Assembly (NCBI GenBank): GCA_029557895.1
Contig: JAKQHT010000011.1
Coordinates: forward strand, 107,981-171,980
Reading direction: 5' to 3'
Source of the DNA: Bacteroidota bacterium
GTDB lineage: Bacteria > Bacteroidota > Bacteroidia > Flavobacteriales > Flavobacteriaceae
DNA length: 64,000 bases
The notes beneath the pieces are model-generated. The model saw only the letters and a program-made list of their open reading frames with translations, did not search any database and was not told where the DNA came from. The translations under genes and the position numbers were made by a program. Below, piece by piece: positions 38,470 to 48,269 of the stretch. Each line of letters starts with the position of its first letter. Within the stretch, counting starts at the first letter, position 1.

Positions 38470-38543
38470 TTGGTTGGCGGCAGGCAGTTGAGGCAAGCAG
38501 TAATGGGCCATGTGGATTTGCCAATAAAATTTACTTCATACTA

Positions 38544-38574
38544 TTTGGTAATCACAAGGATTATCGTAAATTTG
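38544..38574 (+). promoter_or_regulatory. Promoter of rplM-rpsI
   Basis: TTTG (38544-38547), 19 bp, then TAAATTTG (38567-38574). The rplM GTG follows 45 bp after the -7 element. Confidence 0.75.
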
Positions 38575-38619
38575 CAAACTCTTTTTGAAAGAGGTATGTT
38601 TAATTATTAATAATAAAGC

Positions 38620-39075
38620 GTGGACACATTAAGCTACAAAACGGTTTCAGCCAACAAGGCCACTGTAAACAAAGAGTGGGTCGTGGTTGATGCCGAAGGA
38701 CAAAACTTGGGCCGTCTCGCTTCAAAAGTCGCTATACTTTTGAGGGGCAAGCACAAGCCAAACTTCACGCCACATGTTGATTGTGGAGACAACGTAATAG
38801 TTGTCAATGCAGAAAAAGTCAACTTAACCGGAAACAAATGGAACGACAAGATGTACGTTCGCCACACAGGCTATCCGGGTGGTCAAAGAAGTCTTTCTGC
38901 TACTGAAATGTTCGGGAAAAACCCAACACGATTGGTAGAAAAATCAGTAAAAGGGATGCTTCCAAAAAACAAATTGGGCGCCGACCTATTCCGTAACCTA
39001 ACAGTTGTTGTTGGCACAGAGCACAAACATGCTGCACAAAAGCCAAAAGCAATTAATCTAAACGAATTCAATTAA
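38620..39075 (+). CDS. rplM: 50S ribosomal protein L13
   Basis: The product has 151 residues. Family motifs include WVVVDAEGQNLGRLASKVA, NKWNDKMYVRHTGYPGG and VKGMLPKNKLG. The start codon is GTG, and no ATG fits the conserved N-terminus. L13 is an early-assembly protein of the large subunit. Its stop codon overlaps the rpsI start by 1 bp (TAATG), so the two are translationally coupled, the common bacterial order. Confidence 0.96.
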   Translation: MDTLSYKTVSANKATVNKEWVVVDAEGQNLGRLASKVAILLRGKHKPNFTPHVDCGDNVIVVNAEKVNLTGNKWNDKMYVRHTGYPGGQRSLSATEMFGKNPTRLVEKSVKGMLPKNKLGADLFRNLTVVVGTEHKHAAQKPKAINLNEFN

Positions 39076-39461
39076 TGGAAGTAATTCACAAAATCGGCCG
39101 TAGAAAGACGGCTGTTGCTCGAGCGTATGTTGCCCCAGGAACCGGCAACATCACAATTAACAAAAAAGACGTGGCCACTTACTTTCCTACTGCAACATTG
39201 CAGTACAAAGTAAACCAACCCTTGGTCATGACTAACAATGAAGGCAACTTTGATATTACTGTCAACGTATATGGAGGCGGCTCTACCGGTCAGGCAGAAG
39301 CCATCCGTTTGGCAATATCACGTGCTTTGTGTGAGACAGGAGAAGAAAACAGAGGTATTCTGAAACCCGAAGGCCTATTGACAAGAGACCAGAGAATGGT
39401 TGAGCGCAAGAAGTTCGGACAGAAGAAAGCCCGTAAGAAATTCCAGTTCTCTAAACGTTAA
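39075..39461 (+). CDS. rpsI: 30S ribosomal protein S9
   Basis: The product has 128 residues: IGRRKTAVARAYVAPG at the N-terminus, GGGSTGQAEAIRLAISRAL in the centre, and the basic tail RKKFGQKKARKKFQFSKR whose final SKR contacts the P-site tRNA anticodon. All hallmark parts are present. It overlaps rplM by 1 bp. Confidence 0.97.
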   Translation: MEVIHKIGRRKTAVARAYVAPGTGNITINKKDVATYFPTATLQYKVNQPLVMTNNEGNFDITVNVYGGGSTGQAEAIRLAISRALCETGEENRGILKPEGLLTRDQRMVERKKFGQKKARKKFQFSKR

Positions 39462-39469
39462 TGTTATTG

Positions 39470-39660
39470 CCACCCCGATTGGGATTGTCCTTTTGATCTT
39501 AAAATGGTCAATCCCAAATCAGGAAGCAAAAAGAAAATCAAAATTTAAACCAGTTATTGTTGCCCATGGTCCAAAAAACCAGGGTTTAGTTTAGCATCTA
39601 AATGGCGAAGGCAAACGCAAGTGACCACTCCGCCATTGCTAATTCAACAGAACGTAAACT
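39470..39660 (+). promoter_or_regulatory. rpsB leader region with possible RNA structure
   Basis: The 208 bp between rpsI and rpsB contain two imperfect inverted repeats: GATTGGGATTG with CAATCCCAAATC (about 39479-39521), and AATGGCGAAGG with CTCCGCCATT (about 39600-39638). The second lies just upstream of rpsB, where other bacteria carry an S2-binding autoregulatory leader. The only open frame here is a continuation in another frame of rpsI and is not a gene. Confidence 0.3.
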
Positions 39661-39669
39661 ATCACAAAA

Positions 39670-40452
39670 ATGGAAAAAGTAGAAGTAAAAGACTTACTTG
39701 AGGCAGGTGTACACTTTGGGCACTTGACCAGAAAATGGGATCCCAACATGGCTCCCTACATCTATATGGAGCGCAACGGCATCCATATCATCAACCTTTA
39801 CAAAACAGCTGCAAAAATTGAAGAAGCCTCTAGTGCACTCCACAAAATTGCTGCTTCCGGAAAGAAAATCCTTTTTGTAGCCACAAAAAAACAAGCCAAG
39901 GACATCGTTGCCGAAAAATCTACGGCCGTAAGCATGCCTTACATTACCGAAAGATGGCCCGGTGGTATGTTGACCAACTTCGTTACGATCCGCAAGGCCG
40001 TAAAAAAAATGAGCATGATCGACAAGATGAAAAAGGACGGTACTTTCAACACTTTGTCAAAAAAAGAACGTTTGCAAGTAGAGCGTTTGAGGGCAAAACT
40101 TGAAAAAAACCTTGGTTCTATCGCAGATATGACCCGTTTGCCCGGTGCTCTGTTCGTGGTGGACATCAAGCGTGAGCACATTGCTGTTAAGGAAGCGCAA
40201 AAACTTAACATCCCGATTTTTGCAATGGTTGACACCAACTCTGACCCGAGAGAAGTCGATTACGTAATTCCCGCAAATGACGATGCCTCAAAATCTATCG
40301 AAAAGATTTTGTCTATAGTTACTTCTGCTATCGCCGAAGGCCTTTCAGAACGTAAAGCCGACAAATCTGCAAAAGACGAGGATGACGACATCGAAGAAGT
40401 GGTAGAAACTCCAGAAGTTGCCGCTATCATTGACGAAGAAGACGAGGAATAA
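39670..40452 (+). CDS. rpsB: 30S ribosomal protein S2
   Basis: The product has 260 residues. Motifs include LLEAGVHFGHLTRKWDPNM, FVATKKQAKDI, YITERWPGGMLTNF and IPIFAMVDTNSDP. The C-terminal extension of about 35 residues is strongly acidic (DEDDDIEEVVETPEVAAIID), a lineage feature. S2 joins late in 30S assembly and is needed for S1 binding. Followed by tsf after 96 bp that contain a terminator-like hairpin. Confidence 0.97.
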   Translation: MEKVEVKDLLEAGVHFGHLTRKWDPNMAPYIYMERNGIHIINLYKTAAKIEEASSALHKIAASGKKILFVATKKQAKDIVAEKSTAVSMPYITERWPGGMLTNFVTIRKAVKKMSMIDKMKKDGTFNTLSKKERLQVERLRAKLEKNLGSIADMTRLPGALFVVDIKREHIAVKEAQKLNIPIFAMVDTNSDPREVDYVIPANDDASKSIEKILSIVTSAIAEGLSERKADKSAKDEDDDIEEVVETPEVAAIIDEEDEE

Positions 40453-40480
40453 GAAATATTTATTTTCAACAACAACAACC

Positions 40481-40528
40481 AAGTCGTTTGATTTTGTCTA
40501 CTTTATGGATAATTGAACGACTTTTTTC
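40481..40528 (+). terminator. Terminator-like hairpin between rpsB and tsf
   Basis: AAGTCGTT (40481-40488) and AACGACTT (40516-40523) can pair across a 27-base loop and are followed by a run of T. It is a weak intrinsic terminator and may lower tsf relative to rpsB rather than separate the genes completely. Confidence 0.5.
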
Positions 40529-40548
40529 AATAAAACAAAAAAGAAATC

Positions 40549-41370
40549 ATGACACAAATAACAGCTTCAGAAGTTAACAGACTAAGACAAACCACAGGTG
40601 CCGGAATGATGGATTGCAAAAAAGCTTTGGTAGAGGCCAATGGCGATTTTGAAAAAGCCATCGAGATCCTCCGCAAAAAAGGTCAAAAAGTGGCGGCCAA
40701 CCGTGCCGACAGAGAATCGACCGAAGGTGCAGCCATTGCCAAAGTGAACGGAAACAATACCGTAGGCGTTGCCATCGTATTGGGTTGCGAGACCGATTTT
40801 GTTGGCAAGAACGACAGCTTTGTGAACCTTGCTACCGAATTAGCGGAACTGGCATTGAACTGCGCTTCCAAAGAAGAATTGCTCGCTGCCAACTTCAATG
40901 GTATGTCCGTTGCTGACAAATTGATAGAACAAACCGGTGTTATCGGTGAGAAAATAGACTTGAATGCATTTGAAAAAATCGAGGCTCCATTTGTAGGTTC
41001 TTACATACATGCGGGCAACAAGATTGCGACATTGGTTGGCCTTTCAGCTGCCGTAGAAAATGCAGAAACTGCCGCCAAGGACGTAGCCATGCAGGCAGCT
41101 GCCATGAACCCCATTGCCCTGGATGCCGATGGTGTGGACGCTTCTATCATAGAAAAAGAAATAGAGATCGCCAAAGAACAATTGCGTGCAGAAGGCAAAC
41201 CAGAAAACATGTTGGACAACATTGCCAAAGGCAAACTGAACCGTTTCTTTAAAGACAATACTTTGGTGAACCAAGATTTCATCAAAGATTCAAAACAAAG
41301 TGTTGCCGAGTATGTTAAAACATACGGCGATGTGAAGGTTACGGGCTTTAAGCGAGTAGCTTTAGGATAA
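40549..41370 (+). CDS. tsf: Translation elongation factor Ts
   Basis: The product has 273 residues. The UBA-like N-terminal domain contains VNRLRQTTGAGMMDCKKALV; the core has the nucleotide-exchange TDFV motif in GCETDFVGKNDSF, and the dimerisation region contains YIHAGNKIATLVGL. It catalyses GDP release from EF-Tu. It follows rpsB and ends at a strong terminator. Confidence 0.97.
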   Translation: MTQITASEVNRLRQTTGAGMMDCKKALVEANGDFEKAIEILRKKGQKVAANRADRESTEGAAIAKVNGNNTVGVAIVLGCETDFVGKNDSFVNLATELAELALNCASKEELLAANFNGMSVADKLIEQTGVIGEKIDLNAFEKIEAPFVGSYIHAGNKIATLVGLSAAVENAETAAKDVAMQAAAMNPIALDADGVDASIIEKEIEIAKEQLRAEGKPENMLDNIAKGKLNRFFKDNTLVNQDFIKDSKQSVAEYVKTYGDVKVTGFKRVALG

Positions 41371-41397
41371 TTTTCCTTTACAAAACATTTCAACCGA

Positions 41398-41432
41398 GGT
41401 CTTTCAATCATGTATTGAAAGACCTTTTTTTT
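41398..41432 (+). terminator. Rho-independent terminator after tsf
   Basis: GGTCTTTCAAT (41398-41408) pairs with ATTGAAAGACC (41414-41424) across a 5-base loop and is followed by eight T. Confidence 0.9.
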
Positions 41433-41528
41433 GAAACAATCGGATTGCGAAACATTGCGGATAATGATCGAACCTCGATGGCAGATCCATAACTTATCAT
41501 TTAACTGCAAGTACAATCATATTTTTTT

Positions 41529-41536
41529 TATTTTTG
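41529..41536 (+). promoter_or_regulatory. Putative -7 element of pyrH-frr
   Basis: TATTTTTG matches TAnnTTTG, 20 bp before the pyrH ATG and after the tsf terminator. No -33 TTTG is evident. Confidence 0.5.
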
Positions 41537-41555
41537 CGACAACAAAAGCTAAAAA

Positions 41556-42263
41556 ATGAAATACAAAAGAATCCTCCTCAAACTTTCCGGAGAAGCCTTG
41601 ATGGGCGAACGCCAATATGGTATTGATCCACAGCGTTTGGCCGAATACGCACAAGACATCAAGGCCATTGTAGATAAAGGCGTGGAAGTGGCCATCGTCA
41701 TTGGAGGAGGAAATATCTTTAGGGGCGTTGCAGGTGCCAGTAATGGCATGGATCGGGTGCAAGGAGATCACATGGGCATGCTCGCCACGGTTATCAACGG
41801 CCTGGCGTTACAGAGTGCGCTCGAAGATGCCGGATTACCCACCCGACTGCAATCTGCGATACATATCAATGAAGTAGCAGAACCCTTCATCCGCAGACGT
41901 GCCATGCGACACCTCGAAAAAGGGCGTGTGGTGATTTTTGGTGGCGGTACGGGCAATCCATATTTCACCACCGATTCGGCGGCAGTATTGAGAGCCATAG
42001 AGATAGGCGCCGACGTTATCCTAAAAGGCACTCGTGTGGACGGTATATACAATGCCGACCCAGAAAAAGATACCACCGCCGTCAAGTTTGACCATATCAC
42101 TTTTGACGACGTTATCAGTAAAGGATTAAAGGTGATGGACACGACGGCCTTTACGTTGAGCCAAGAAAACGAACTCCCCATCATCGTTTTTGACATGAAC
42201 AAAAAAGGAAACCTGCTAAAAGTGGTTTCCGGAGAAAAAATAGGGACAAAGGTTAATTTATGA
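41556..42263 (+). CDS. pyrH: UMP kinase
   Basis: The product has 235 residues of the amino-acid kinase fold: [13 protein letters not shown] at the N-terminus, [13 protein letters not shown] (phosphate loop), [21 protein letters not shown] and the [13 protein letters not shown] segment. It makes UDP from UMP and ATP and is hexameric in other bacteria. Normal length. The frr gene follows after 53 bp, a widely conserved pair. Confidence 0.97.
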   Translation: MKYKRILLKLSGEALMGERQYGIDPQRLAEYAQDIKAIVDKGVEVAIVIGGGNIFRGVAGASNGMDRVQGDHMGMLATVINGLALQSALEDAGLPTRLQSAIHINEVAEPFIRRRAMRHLEKGRVVIFGGGTGNPYFTTDSAAVLRAIEIGADVILKGTRVDGIYNADPEKDTTAVKFDHITFDDVISKGLKVMDTTAFTLSQENELPIIVFDMNKKGNLLKVVSGEKIGTKVNL

Positions 42264-42316
42264 CATGCTTTGGCTTGAATTTTGTTTGCCAAAGACCTAA
42301 ATAAAAAATAAAAAAA

Positions 42317-42874
42317 ATGAACGAAGACATTCAATTCATACTGGACGCGGCCAAAGAATCCATGGATGCTGCCATAAAACACCTTGAGAAACAGTTTGTG
42401 AACATCAGGGCAGGAAAAGCAAGCCCGGCGATGTTGGGAAGTGTAATGGTAAATTATTATGGCTCTCAAACACCTCTTAATCAGGTGGCCAATGTCAATA
42501 CGCCCGACGGCCGTACCATTACAGTGCAACCATGGGAAAAAAGTATGATCCAAGAAATCGAAAGAGGCATCCACTTGGCCAATATTGGATTTAACCCCAT
42601 GAACAACGGCGAAACCATCATCATCAACGTGCCACCACTCACCGAAGAACGCAGGAGAGAACTTGCAAAACAAGCCAAATCCGAAGCCGAAGATGCAAAA
42701 ATAGGAATCCGAAACGCACGGAAAGATGCCAACAACGACATCAAAAAACTGGAAGATGTTTCTGAAGACGTGAAAAAAAACACCGAAATCGACGTGCAAA
42801 ACCTTACTGATAAATACATCAGCAAGGTGGATCAAATCCTTGGGGTGAAGGAAAAAGAAATCATGACCGTTTAA
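42317..42874 (+). CDS. frr: Ribosome recycling factor
   Basis: The product has 185 residues, standard length. Segments include FVNIRAGKASPAMLGSVMV (domain I helix and hinge), YGSQTPLNQVANV (domain II) and RKDANNDIKKLE in the C-terminal helices. With EF-G it splits post-termination ribosomes. It ends at a terminator. Confidence 0.97.
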   Translation: MNEDIQFILDAAKESMDAAIKHLEKQFVNIRAGKASPAMLGSVMVNYYGSQTPLNQVANVNTPDGRTITVQPWEKSMIQEIERGIHLANIGFNPMNNGETIIINVPPLTEERRRELAKQAKSEAEDAKIGIRNARKDANNDIKKLEDVSEDVKKNTEIDVQNLTDKYISKVDQILGVKEKEIMTV

Positions 42875-42904
42875 AAAAAAAGCGACAAAAAAGTCGCTTT
42901 TTTT
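42873..42904 (+). terminator. Rho-independent terminator after frr
   Basis: AGCGAC (42881-42886) and GTCGCT (42893-42898) are flanked by A and T runs that extend the stem; the T-run follows directly. Confidence 0.8.
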
Positions 42905-42923
42905 ATCCAACAATCTCATCGGT

Positions 42924-44201
42924 ATGTCCAAATATTGCGCCTTGTTGCTTGTATTGTCATTGGTCTTTAGGGTGCAAGCACAAGACCCGAACAGGCTTTC
43001 GGACACTTCTGCCAACGCAAATCAGGATTCCATAAAGCGCAGCAACTTTTTTAAGCATCTCGGCAATGGTTTTTTCCCGACCAAATATGTTGATGTCGAT
43101 CTGCGCTACCTCATCAAATACAACCAATATGAGGCCATAAGAACAGGCCTTGGCGGCCAGACCAACGAAAGGCTCTCTGAAAACCACCGTATGAGCGGCT
43201 ATGTAGTGTATGGCTTTAAGGATCATAATTTTAAATTTGGCGTCAGTGGTGGCATTCGGCTTTCAAAAGAAAACAACACCTGGATCAATCTATCCTACAC
43301 AGATGACCTGCAAGAAACCGGAAGTTCTGTCTTTTTGACTGACAAACGCTTCTTTTCCTTTTTTGAACCCCGATTGCTGAACATCGATCTGTTCCACCAC
43401 CATATCACAAAATCACTGTCCGTTGAACATAAAATTACCCCGTTTCTGATTTCTGAATCCCGATTGTCCCGAAGCAACAACACCCCTACCTACGGCTATC
43501 TTTTCGTTGTGGACGGCAAATCATACAAAGAATTCCGATTGAGCACGGCACAACTGGCATTGCAATGGAATCCCTTCAACAAATTTGAAATAAAGGACGG
43601 CACTGAAGTAGAAACCGAAGGTTACCCAAACTTTACGGTGCAGTTTACCAAAGGGTTCAAAGATATAATGAACAGCGATTTCAACTTTTTGAAAACCGAT
43701 TTCAGGACGATATACAAAACGTCGATCTGGGGCAAATCTATCACGGAAACAACCCTTCATGGTGGATTCGCGGCGGGAAAAACGCCGTTGACACATTTGT
43801 ACCACGCCTATCCGAACAATATTACCAAAGCTACCATACTGCAACGCTTTTCAGTGGCCGGCATCAACAGTTTTGAGACCATGTATTTCAACGAGTTTTT
43901 TTCGGATGAGTTTGCCACTTTGCAGATAAAACATTTTTTGGAACCCTTTAGGATTTCCCACAGATACCGTCCGCAATTAGTCCTTATCTCACGAATGGCC
44001 ATCGGAACGATGCACCATGCGGCACGCCACCAAAATATTAGTTTTGACACTCTTGATAAAGGCTACTCGGAAGCCGGGTTTGAAATAAACAAACTCCTGT
44101 TTGGATTTGGCCTGAGCTTTGCCTATCGCTATGGCGCCTACCATCTGACCGAGTTTGATGACAACATAGCCGCAAAATTTACCTTTAACATATCACTTTA
44201 A
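42924..44201 (+). CDS. Short-form DUF5686 outer-membrane beta-barrel protein
   Basis: The product has 425 residues with a signal peptide (about 1-20, ending VQAQ). From about residue 45 it matches the C-terminal barrel part of DUF5686 proteins: the YEAIRTGLGGQTNERLSE segment, GYVVYGFKDHNFKFGVSGG, then repeated amphipathic strands to a terminal Phe-Asn-Ile-Ser-Leu. Full-length DUF5686 proteins are about 800 residues with a carboxypeptidase-regulatory-like N-terminal part, which is absent here. Because it has its own signal peptide it looks like a complete compact variant rather than a fragment. The function is unknown. It starts 20 bp after the frr terminator. Confidence 0.75.
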   Translation: MSKYCALLLVLSLVFRVQAQDPNRLSDTSANANQDSIKRSNFFKHLGNGFFPTKYVDVDLRYLIKYNQYEAIRTGLGGQTNERLSENHRMSGYVVYGFKDHNFKFGVSGGIRLSKENNTWINLSYTDDLQETGSSVFLTDKRFFSFFEPRLLNIDLFHHHITKSLSVEHKITPFLISESRLSRSNNTPTYGYLFVVDGKSYKEFRLSTAQLALQWNPFNKFEIKDGTEVETEGYPNFTVQFTKGFKDIMNSDFNFLKTDFRTIYKTSIWGKSITETTLHGGFAAGKTPLTHLYHAYPNNITKATILQRFSVAGINSFETMYFNEFFSDEFATLQIKHFLEPFRISHRYRPQLVLISRMAIGTMHHAARHQNISFDTLDKGYSEAGFEINKLLFGFGLSFAYRYGAYHLTEFDDNIAAKFTFNISL

Positions 44202-44221
44202 CAAAATAATATCCCAGTTTT

Positions 44222-44256
44222 TTTGGGTTCTTTTCCTTACCGTTTTCCTACCTTTG
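44222..44256 (+). promoter_or_regulatory. Promoter of the RND/MMPL exporter gene
   Basis: TTTG (44222-44225), 23 bp, then TACCTTTG (44249-44256), ending 17 bp before the ATG at 44274. Its position argues against the longer frame starting at 44223. Confidence 0.65.
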
Positions 44257-44273
44257 CACCGCATTTTAAAATT

Positions 44274-46679
44274 ATGTTCAAACTGCTCACAAAAGGTTTT
44301 TGGGAAGCCGTTGCAAGACTCATCTTGCGCAATAGGATTGCAATTCTCGTTTCCATTGCTCTGGTAACGCTATTTTTTGCATACCAATGGAAAAACATGC
44401 GCTTTACCTATACCGAAGCCAATCTGTTGCCGGATGACAATCCCATCAACATTACTTATAACGAATTTCTGAAAATTTTTGGCGAAGAAGGCAACCTCAT
44501 CGTGCTTGGGGTCAAAGACCCAACACTCTTAACGGTCGAAAAGCTCAACGCCTGGAACCAACTTGCCCAAGATTTTAAAGCCTATCCCGAAGTAGATGCC
44601 GTACTGTCCATCAAAGAACTGCAAAAACTTGTCAAAAACACTGATAAGGAAACCTTTGAGCTGGAACCCTTCATCAAAGATTCCGTGCAATCCCAAGAAC
44701 AGATAAACCTTTTGGCGCGTGAACTTTTTGAGCAATATCCCTTTTATGACAATTTCCTTTTCAATTCAACAACAAAAACCATCCGGACGGCTATTTATCT
44801 AAAAAAAGAGATTGTCAATACCGCAGACCGAAAAGATTTTGTACTTAACGACCTCATCCCAAGAATAGAAGCATTTGAAAAAGCAACAGATCTGGATGTC
44901 CGGGTTTCGGGCATGCCATACATCCGCACCCTGAATGCACAGATTATCGTGGACGAGATTCCTTGGTTTATCGCTGCTGCACTGTTTACCACTTCGTTGA
45001 TTTTTTTCTTTTTCTTCAGATCCTTCCGGGCAACGTTCATCTCCTTGATCGTAGTGTGTTTTGGCGTTATGTGGACTTTCGGTATTCTCGGCCTTTTCAA
45101 TTACGAAATCACGGTACTTACGGCCCTGATTCCGCCACTGATCATCGTCATTGGCATCCCAAACTGTATTTTCCTTATCAATAAATACCAGCACGAGGTC
45201 AAATCACATGGCAACAAAATAAAATCCTTACAGCGGGTCATCACAAAAATCGGTAATGCCACCCTGATGACCAACCTCACCACGGCCTCGGGTTTTGCCA
45301 CTTTTATCATCACAGAAAGCACTCTTCTAAAAGAGTTTGGGATTGTGGCATCGTTGAGCATTGTGGGCATCTTTTTGTTATGTCTATTGAGCATTCCCAT
45401 CATTTACAGTTTTATGCCCATCCCCAAAGACCGACATCTGGAACACCTCAACAAACGCTGGATAGGAGGTTTTGTAGGTTGGATAGAGCGTATGGTCAGG
45501 GATCACCGCGTCGCAATCTATTTTACGACAGTGGCTCTGTTGGTAATCAGTATCATCGGCATTTACAAGATTAAGATTTCGGGAAGTTTGATAGAAGACA
45601 TGCCGAAAAAGGCAGCCTTTTTTGATGACATACGGTTTTTTGAAAGCGAGTTCAACGGTATTATGCCCTTGGAGTTTATGGTCGATACCAAACGCAAAAA
45701 AGGCGTGATGCGCTTGGCCACTCTCAAAAAAATGGACCAATTGGAACAAGCAATCGAGGAGACCCACGAACTGTCAAGACCTATATCGGTGGTAAGTTTG
45801 GTAAAATACTCAAAGCAAGCTTATTACAATGGCAATCCAGAATACTACCAACTGCCCACCAGCCAAGAAAACAGTTTCATTCTGTCGTATGCCAGAAATT
45901 CGGGTTCAAGTGCCAATTTATTGCAAAGTTTTGTGGACAGTACCGGACGGTATGCCCGGATCACTACCTTTATGAAAGACATAGGCACGGGCCGGATGCA
46001 GCGTATCGAAGAAAACCTCCAAAAGGAAATCGACGATCTGTTCCCTTCGGAAAATTACGACGTCATAATGACGGGAAAGGCGCTGGTGTTCCAAAAAGGG
46101 ACCAACTACCTTGTCAACAATCTTGTTGCATCACTGGCTTTGGCAATTTTCCTGATTGCGCTGTTTATGGCTTATATGTTCCGTTCATTCCGAATGATTT
46201 TGATTTCTTTGCTGCCCAACATACTTCCATTGGTCATTACCGCGGGGCTTATGGGTTTTTTGGGCGTGCCGATAAAACCTTCGACCATTCTGGTATTTAG
46301 CATTGCTTTTGGTATTTCGGTGGACGATACCATCCATTTTTTGGCAAAATACCGCCAAGAGCTCATCGCCAACCACTGGAAAATCCGAAAATCGGTATAT
46401 GCCGCACTGCGAGAAACGGGCGTGAGCATGTTTTATACATCAGTAGTGTTGTTTTTTGGGTTTTCGGTCTTTACCATTTCGAGTTTTGGTGGCACCGTAG
46501 CGTTGGGCGCATTGGTATCTGTTACCTTACTATTTGCCATGTTTTCCAACTTGCTTCTGTTGCCATCGCTGTTGTTGTCATTGGAAAGGAGCATCGCCAA
46601 CAAGGAAGTGCTTAAAGAACCAAGCATCAACATTATTCCCGAGGAAGAAATTGAAGACGAAAATTCCAAAATCCAATAA
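44274..46679 (+). CDS. RND-superfamily (MMPL-type) exporter
   Basis: The product has 801 residues from the ATG at 44274. The layout is the RND 2x(1+5) pattern: TM1 near residue 20, a large periplasmic loop to about 210, five TM segments with LTALIPPLIIVIGIPNCIF, then a second half with a TM at about 415, another loop, and five TM segments containing SIAFGISVDDTIHFLAKYR, the sterol-sensing/MMPL signature with Asp pair for proton relay. Such proteins export lipids or hydrophobic molecules, for example hopanoid or lipid transport; no substrate can be named. No MFP or TolC partner is adjacent. Confidence 0.9.
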   Translation: MFKLLTKGFWEAVARLILRNRIAILVSIALVTLFFAYQWKNMRFTYTEANLLPDDNPINITYNEFLKIFGEEGNLIVLGVKDPTLLTVEKLNAWNQLAQDFKAYPEVDAVLSIKELQKLVKNTDKETFELEPFIKDSVQSQEQINLLARELFEQYPFYDNFLFNSTTKTIRTAIYLKKEIVNTADRKDFVLNDLIPRIEAFEKATDLDVRVSGMPYIRTLNAQIIVDEIPWFIAAALFTTSLIFFFFFRSFRATFISLIVVCFGVMWTFGILGLFNYEITVLTALIPPLIIVIGIPNCIFLINKYQHEVKSHGNKIKSLQRVITKIGNATLMTNLTTASGFATFIITESTLLKEFGIVASLSIVGIFLLCLLSIPIIYSFMPIPKDRHLEHLNKRWIGGFVGWIERMVRDHRVAIYFTTVALLVISIIGIYKIKISGSLIEDMPKKAAFFDDIRFFESEFNGIMPLEFMVDTKRKKGVMRLATLKKMDQLEQAIEETHELSRPISVVSLVKYSKQAYYNGNPEYYQLPTSQENSFILSYARNSGSSANLLQSFVDSTGRYARITTFMKDIGTGRMQRIEENLQKEIDDLFPSENYDVIMTGKALVFQKGTNYLVNNLVASLALAIFLIALFMAYMFRSFRMILISLLPNILPLVITAGLMGFLGVPIKPSTILVFSIAFGISVDDTIHFLAKYRQELIANHWKIRKSVYAALRETGVSMFYTSVVLFFGFSVFTISSFGGTVALGALVSVTLLFAMFSNLLLLPSLLLSLERSIANKEVLKEPSINIIPEEEIEDENSKIQ

Positions 46680-46783
46680 TGGGTTAACGATTAACGGTTT
46701 TTGATTGGCGTTAATAGATTGGGGAGTGTAGTGTGTTTTGTTCAAACTCATTATTCCATTTGATTTATCCAATTAATTCATGT

Positions 46784-46814
46784 CTTGAAATTGACGTTGA
46801 AAACCTTATATTTG
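46784..46814 (+). promoter_or_regulatory. Promoter of asnS
   Basis: CTTG (46784-46787), 19 bp, then TATATTTG (46807-46814), 21 bp before the ATG. Confidence 0.65.
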
Positions 46815-46835
46815 CAGCCATAATTTGAGAAAGAT

Positions 46836-48269
46836 ATGGCACCAAAAACTGTCGCAGGGTTGCTTAAATCCGAAGCAAAATCGCAAGACATCAACATTAA
46901 AGGCTGGGTAAGAACCTTTAGAGCCAACCGTTTTATTGCGCTCAATGACGGTTCAACACTTCAAAACATACAATGCGTGGTCGATTTTGAAAATACCGAC
47001 GAAACCACCTTAAAACGCATAACAACCGGTGCTGCCGTACACATAAAAGGCCTATTGATCGAAAGCCAGGGCAAAGGACAATCTGTTGAGGTTCAGGTAA
47101 AAGACATAAAGATACTCGGCGATTCAGACCCAGAAACCTTTCCTATTCAACCCAAAAAGCATTCACTGGAATTTTTAAGGGAAAATGCCCATTTGCGAGT
47201 GCGGACCAATACCTTTAGCGCAGTGATGCGGGTACGTTCCACATTAGCTTTTGCCATTCACCGGTATTTTAACGAAAATGGGTTTTACTATATGCACACA
47301 CCCATAATTACGGGCAGCGATGCAGAAGGTGCCGGCGAAATGTTCAGGGTAACAAATTTCGATGCAAAAAATCCGCCATTGAATGAGGATGGCAGTGTAA
47401 ATTATAAAGAAGATTTCTTTGGTAAGGAAACCAATTTGACCGTTTCGGGCCAGTTGGAAGCTGAAACATACGCCATGGCACTTGGCAAAGTTTATACATT
47501 TGGCCCAACCTTTAGAGCAGAAAATTCAAACACCTCACGCCATTTGGCCGAATTCTGGATGATCGAACCCGAAGTAGCCTTTATGGACTTGGCAGGAAAC
47601 ATGGACCTTGCTGAAGATTTCCTCAAGTATGTACTGAAATATGTCTTGGAAACCAACCGTGAAGATTTAGAGTTTTTACAGCAGCGCCTGCAAGATGAAG
47701 AAAAAGGAAAACCACAGGCAGAACGCAGCGAAATGAGCCTTATTGAAAAACTGAAATTTGTAATCGACAACAATTTCAAACGTGTAAGCTACACAGAAGC
47801 CATTGATATTTTGCGAGACAGCAAGCCCAACAAGAAAAAACAGTTCAAATACCTGATTGAAAACTGGGGCGCTGATCTGCAAAGTGAGCACGAACGTTTT
47901 TTGGTAGAAAAGCACTTTAACTGTCCGGTCATTTTATTTGATTATCCCGCCAACATCAAAGCATTCTATATGCGATTGAACGATGACGGAAAAACCGTTC
48001 GCGCCATGGACATCCTGTTTCCGGGCATCGGCGAAATGGTAGGCGGCTCACAACGTGAAGAGCGTTTGGACGTTTTAACCGAAAAAATGAAAGCCTTGGG
48101 CATCGACGAAAAAGAATTGTGGTGGTATTTGGACTTGCGCAAGTATGGCACAGCGGTACATTCCGGGTTTGGGTTAGGATTTGAGCGCCTGGTCATGTTC
48201 GTTACGGGTATGGGCAATATACGGGATGTGATTCCGTATCCTCGCACTCCGCAAAATGCAGAGTTCTGA
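46836..48269 (+). CDS. asnS: Asparaginyl-tRNA synthetase
   Basis: The product has 477 residues. An N-terminal OB-fold anticodon-binding domain (about 15-105, [20 protein letters not shown]) is followed by the class II catalytic core: motif 2 [21 protein letters not shown] (about 226-246) and motif 3 [20 protein letters not shown] near the end. [13 protein letters not shown] is AsnRS-like, distinguishing it from AspRS. It charges tRNA-Asn in the cytoplasm. Monocistronic. Confidence 0.97.
   Translation: MAPKTVAGLLKSEAKSQDINIKGWVRTFRANRFIALNDGSTLQNIQCVVDFENTDETTLKRITTGAAVHIKGLLIESQGKGQSVEVQVKDIKILGDSDPETFPIQPKKHSLEFLRENAHLRVRTNTFSAVMRVRSTLAFAIHRYFNENGFYYMHTPIITGSDAEGAGEMFRVTNFDAKNPPLNEDGSVNYKEDFFGKETNLTVSGQLEAETYAMALGKVYTFGPTFRAENSNTSRHLAEFWMIEPEVAFMDLAGNMDLAEDFLKYVLKYVLETNREDLEFLQQRLQDEEKGKPQAERSEMSLIEKLKFVIDNNFKRVSYTEAIDILRDSKPNKKKQFKYLIENWGADLQSEHERFLVEKHFNCPVILFDYPANIKAFYMRLNDDGKTVRAMDILFPGIGEMVGGSQREERLDVLTEKMKALGIDEKELWWYLDLRKYGTAVHSGFGLGFERLVMFVTGMGNIRDVIPYPRTPQNAEF

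Noticed and set aside
39400..39594. 64-codon frame crossing the rpsI end and the rpsB leader
   Set aside because: Its first third is the rpsI sequence in another frame and the rest is low-complexity; more likely leader RNA.
41768..43015. 415-codon open frame on the minus strand across pyrH and frr
   Set aside because: It lies antisense to two certain genes, has a Phe/His/Val-rich shadow composition and no recognisable domain or start context.
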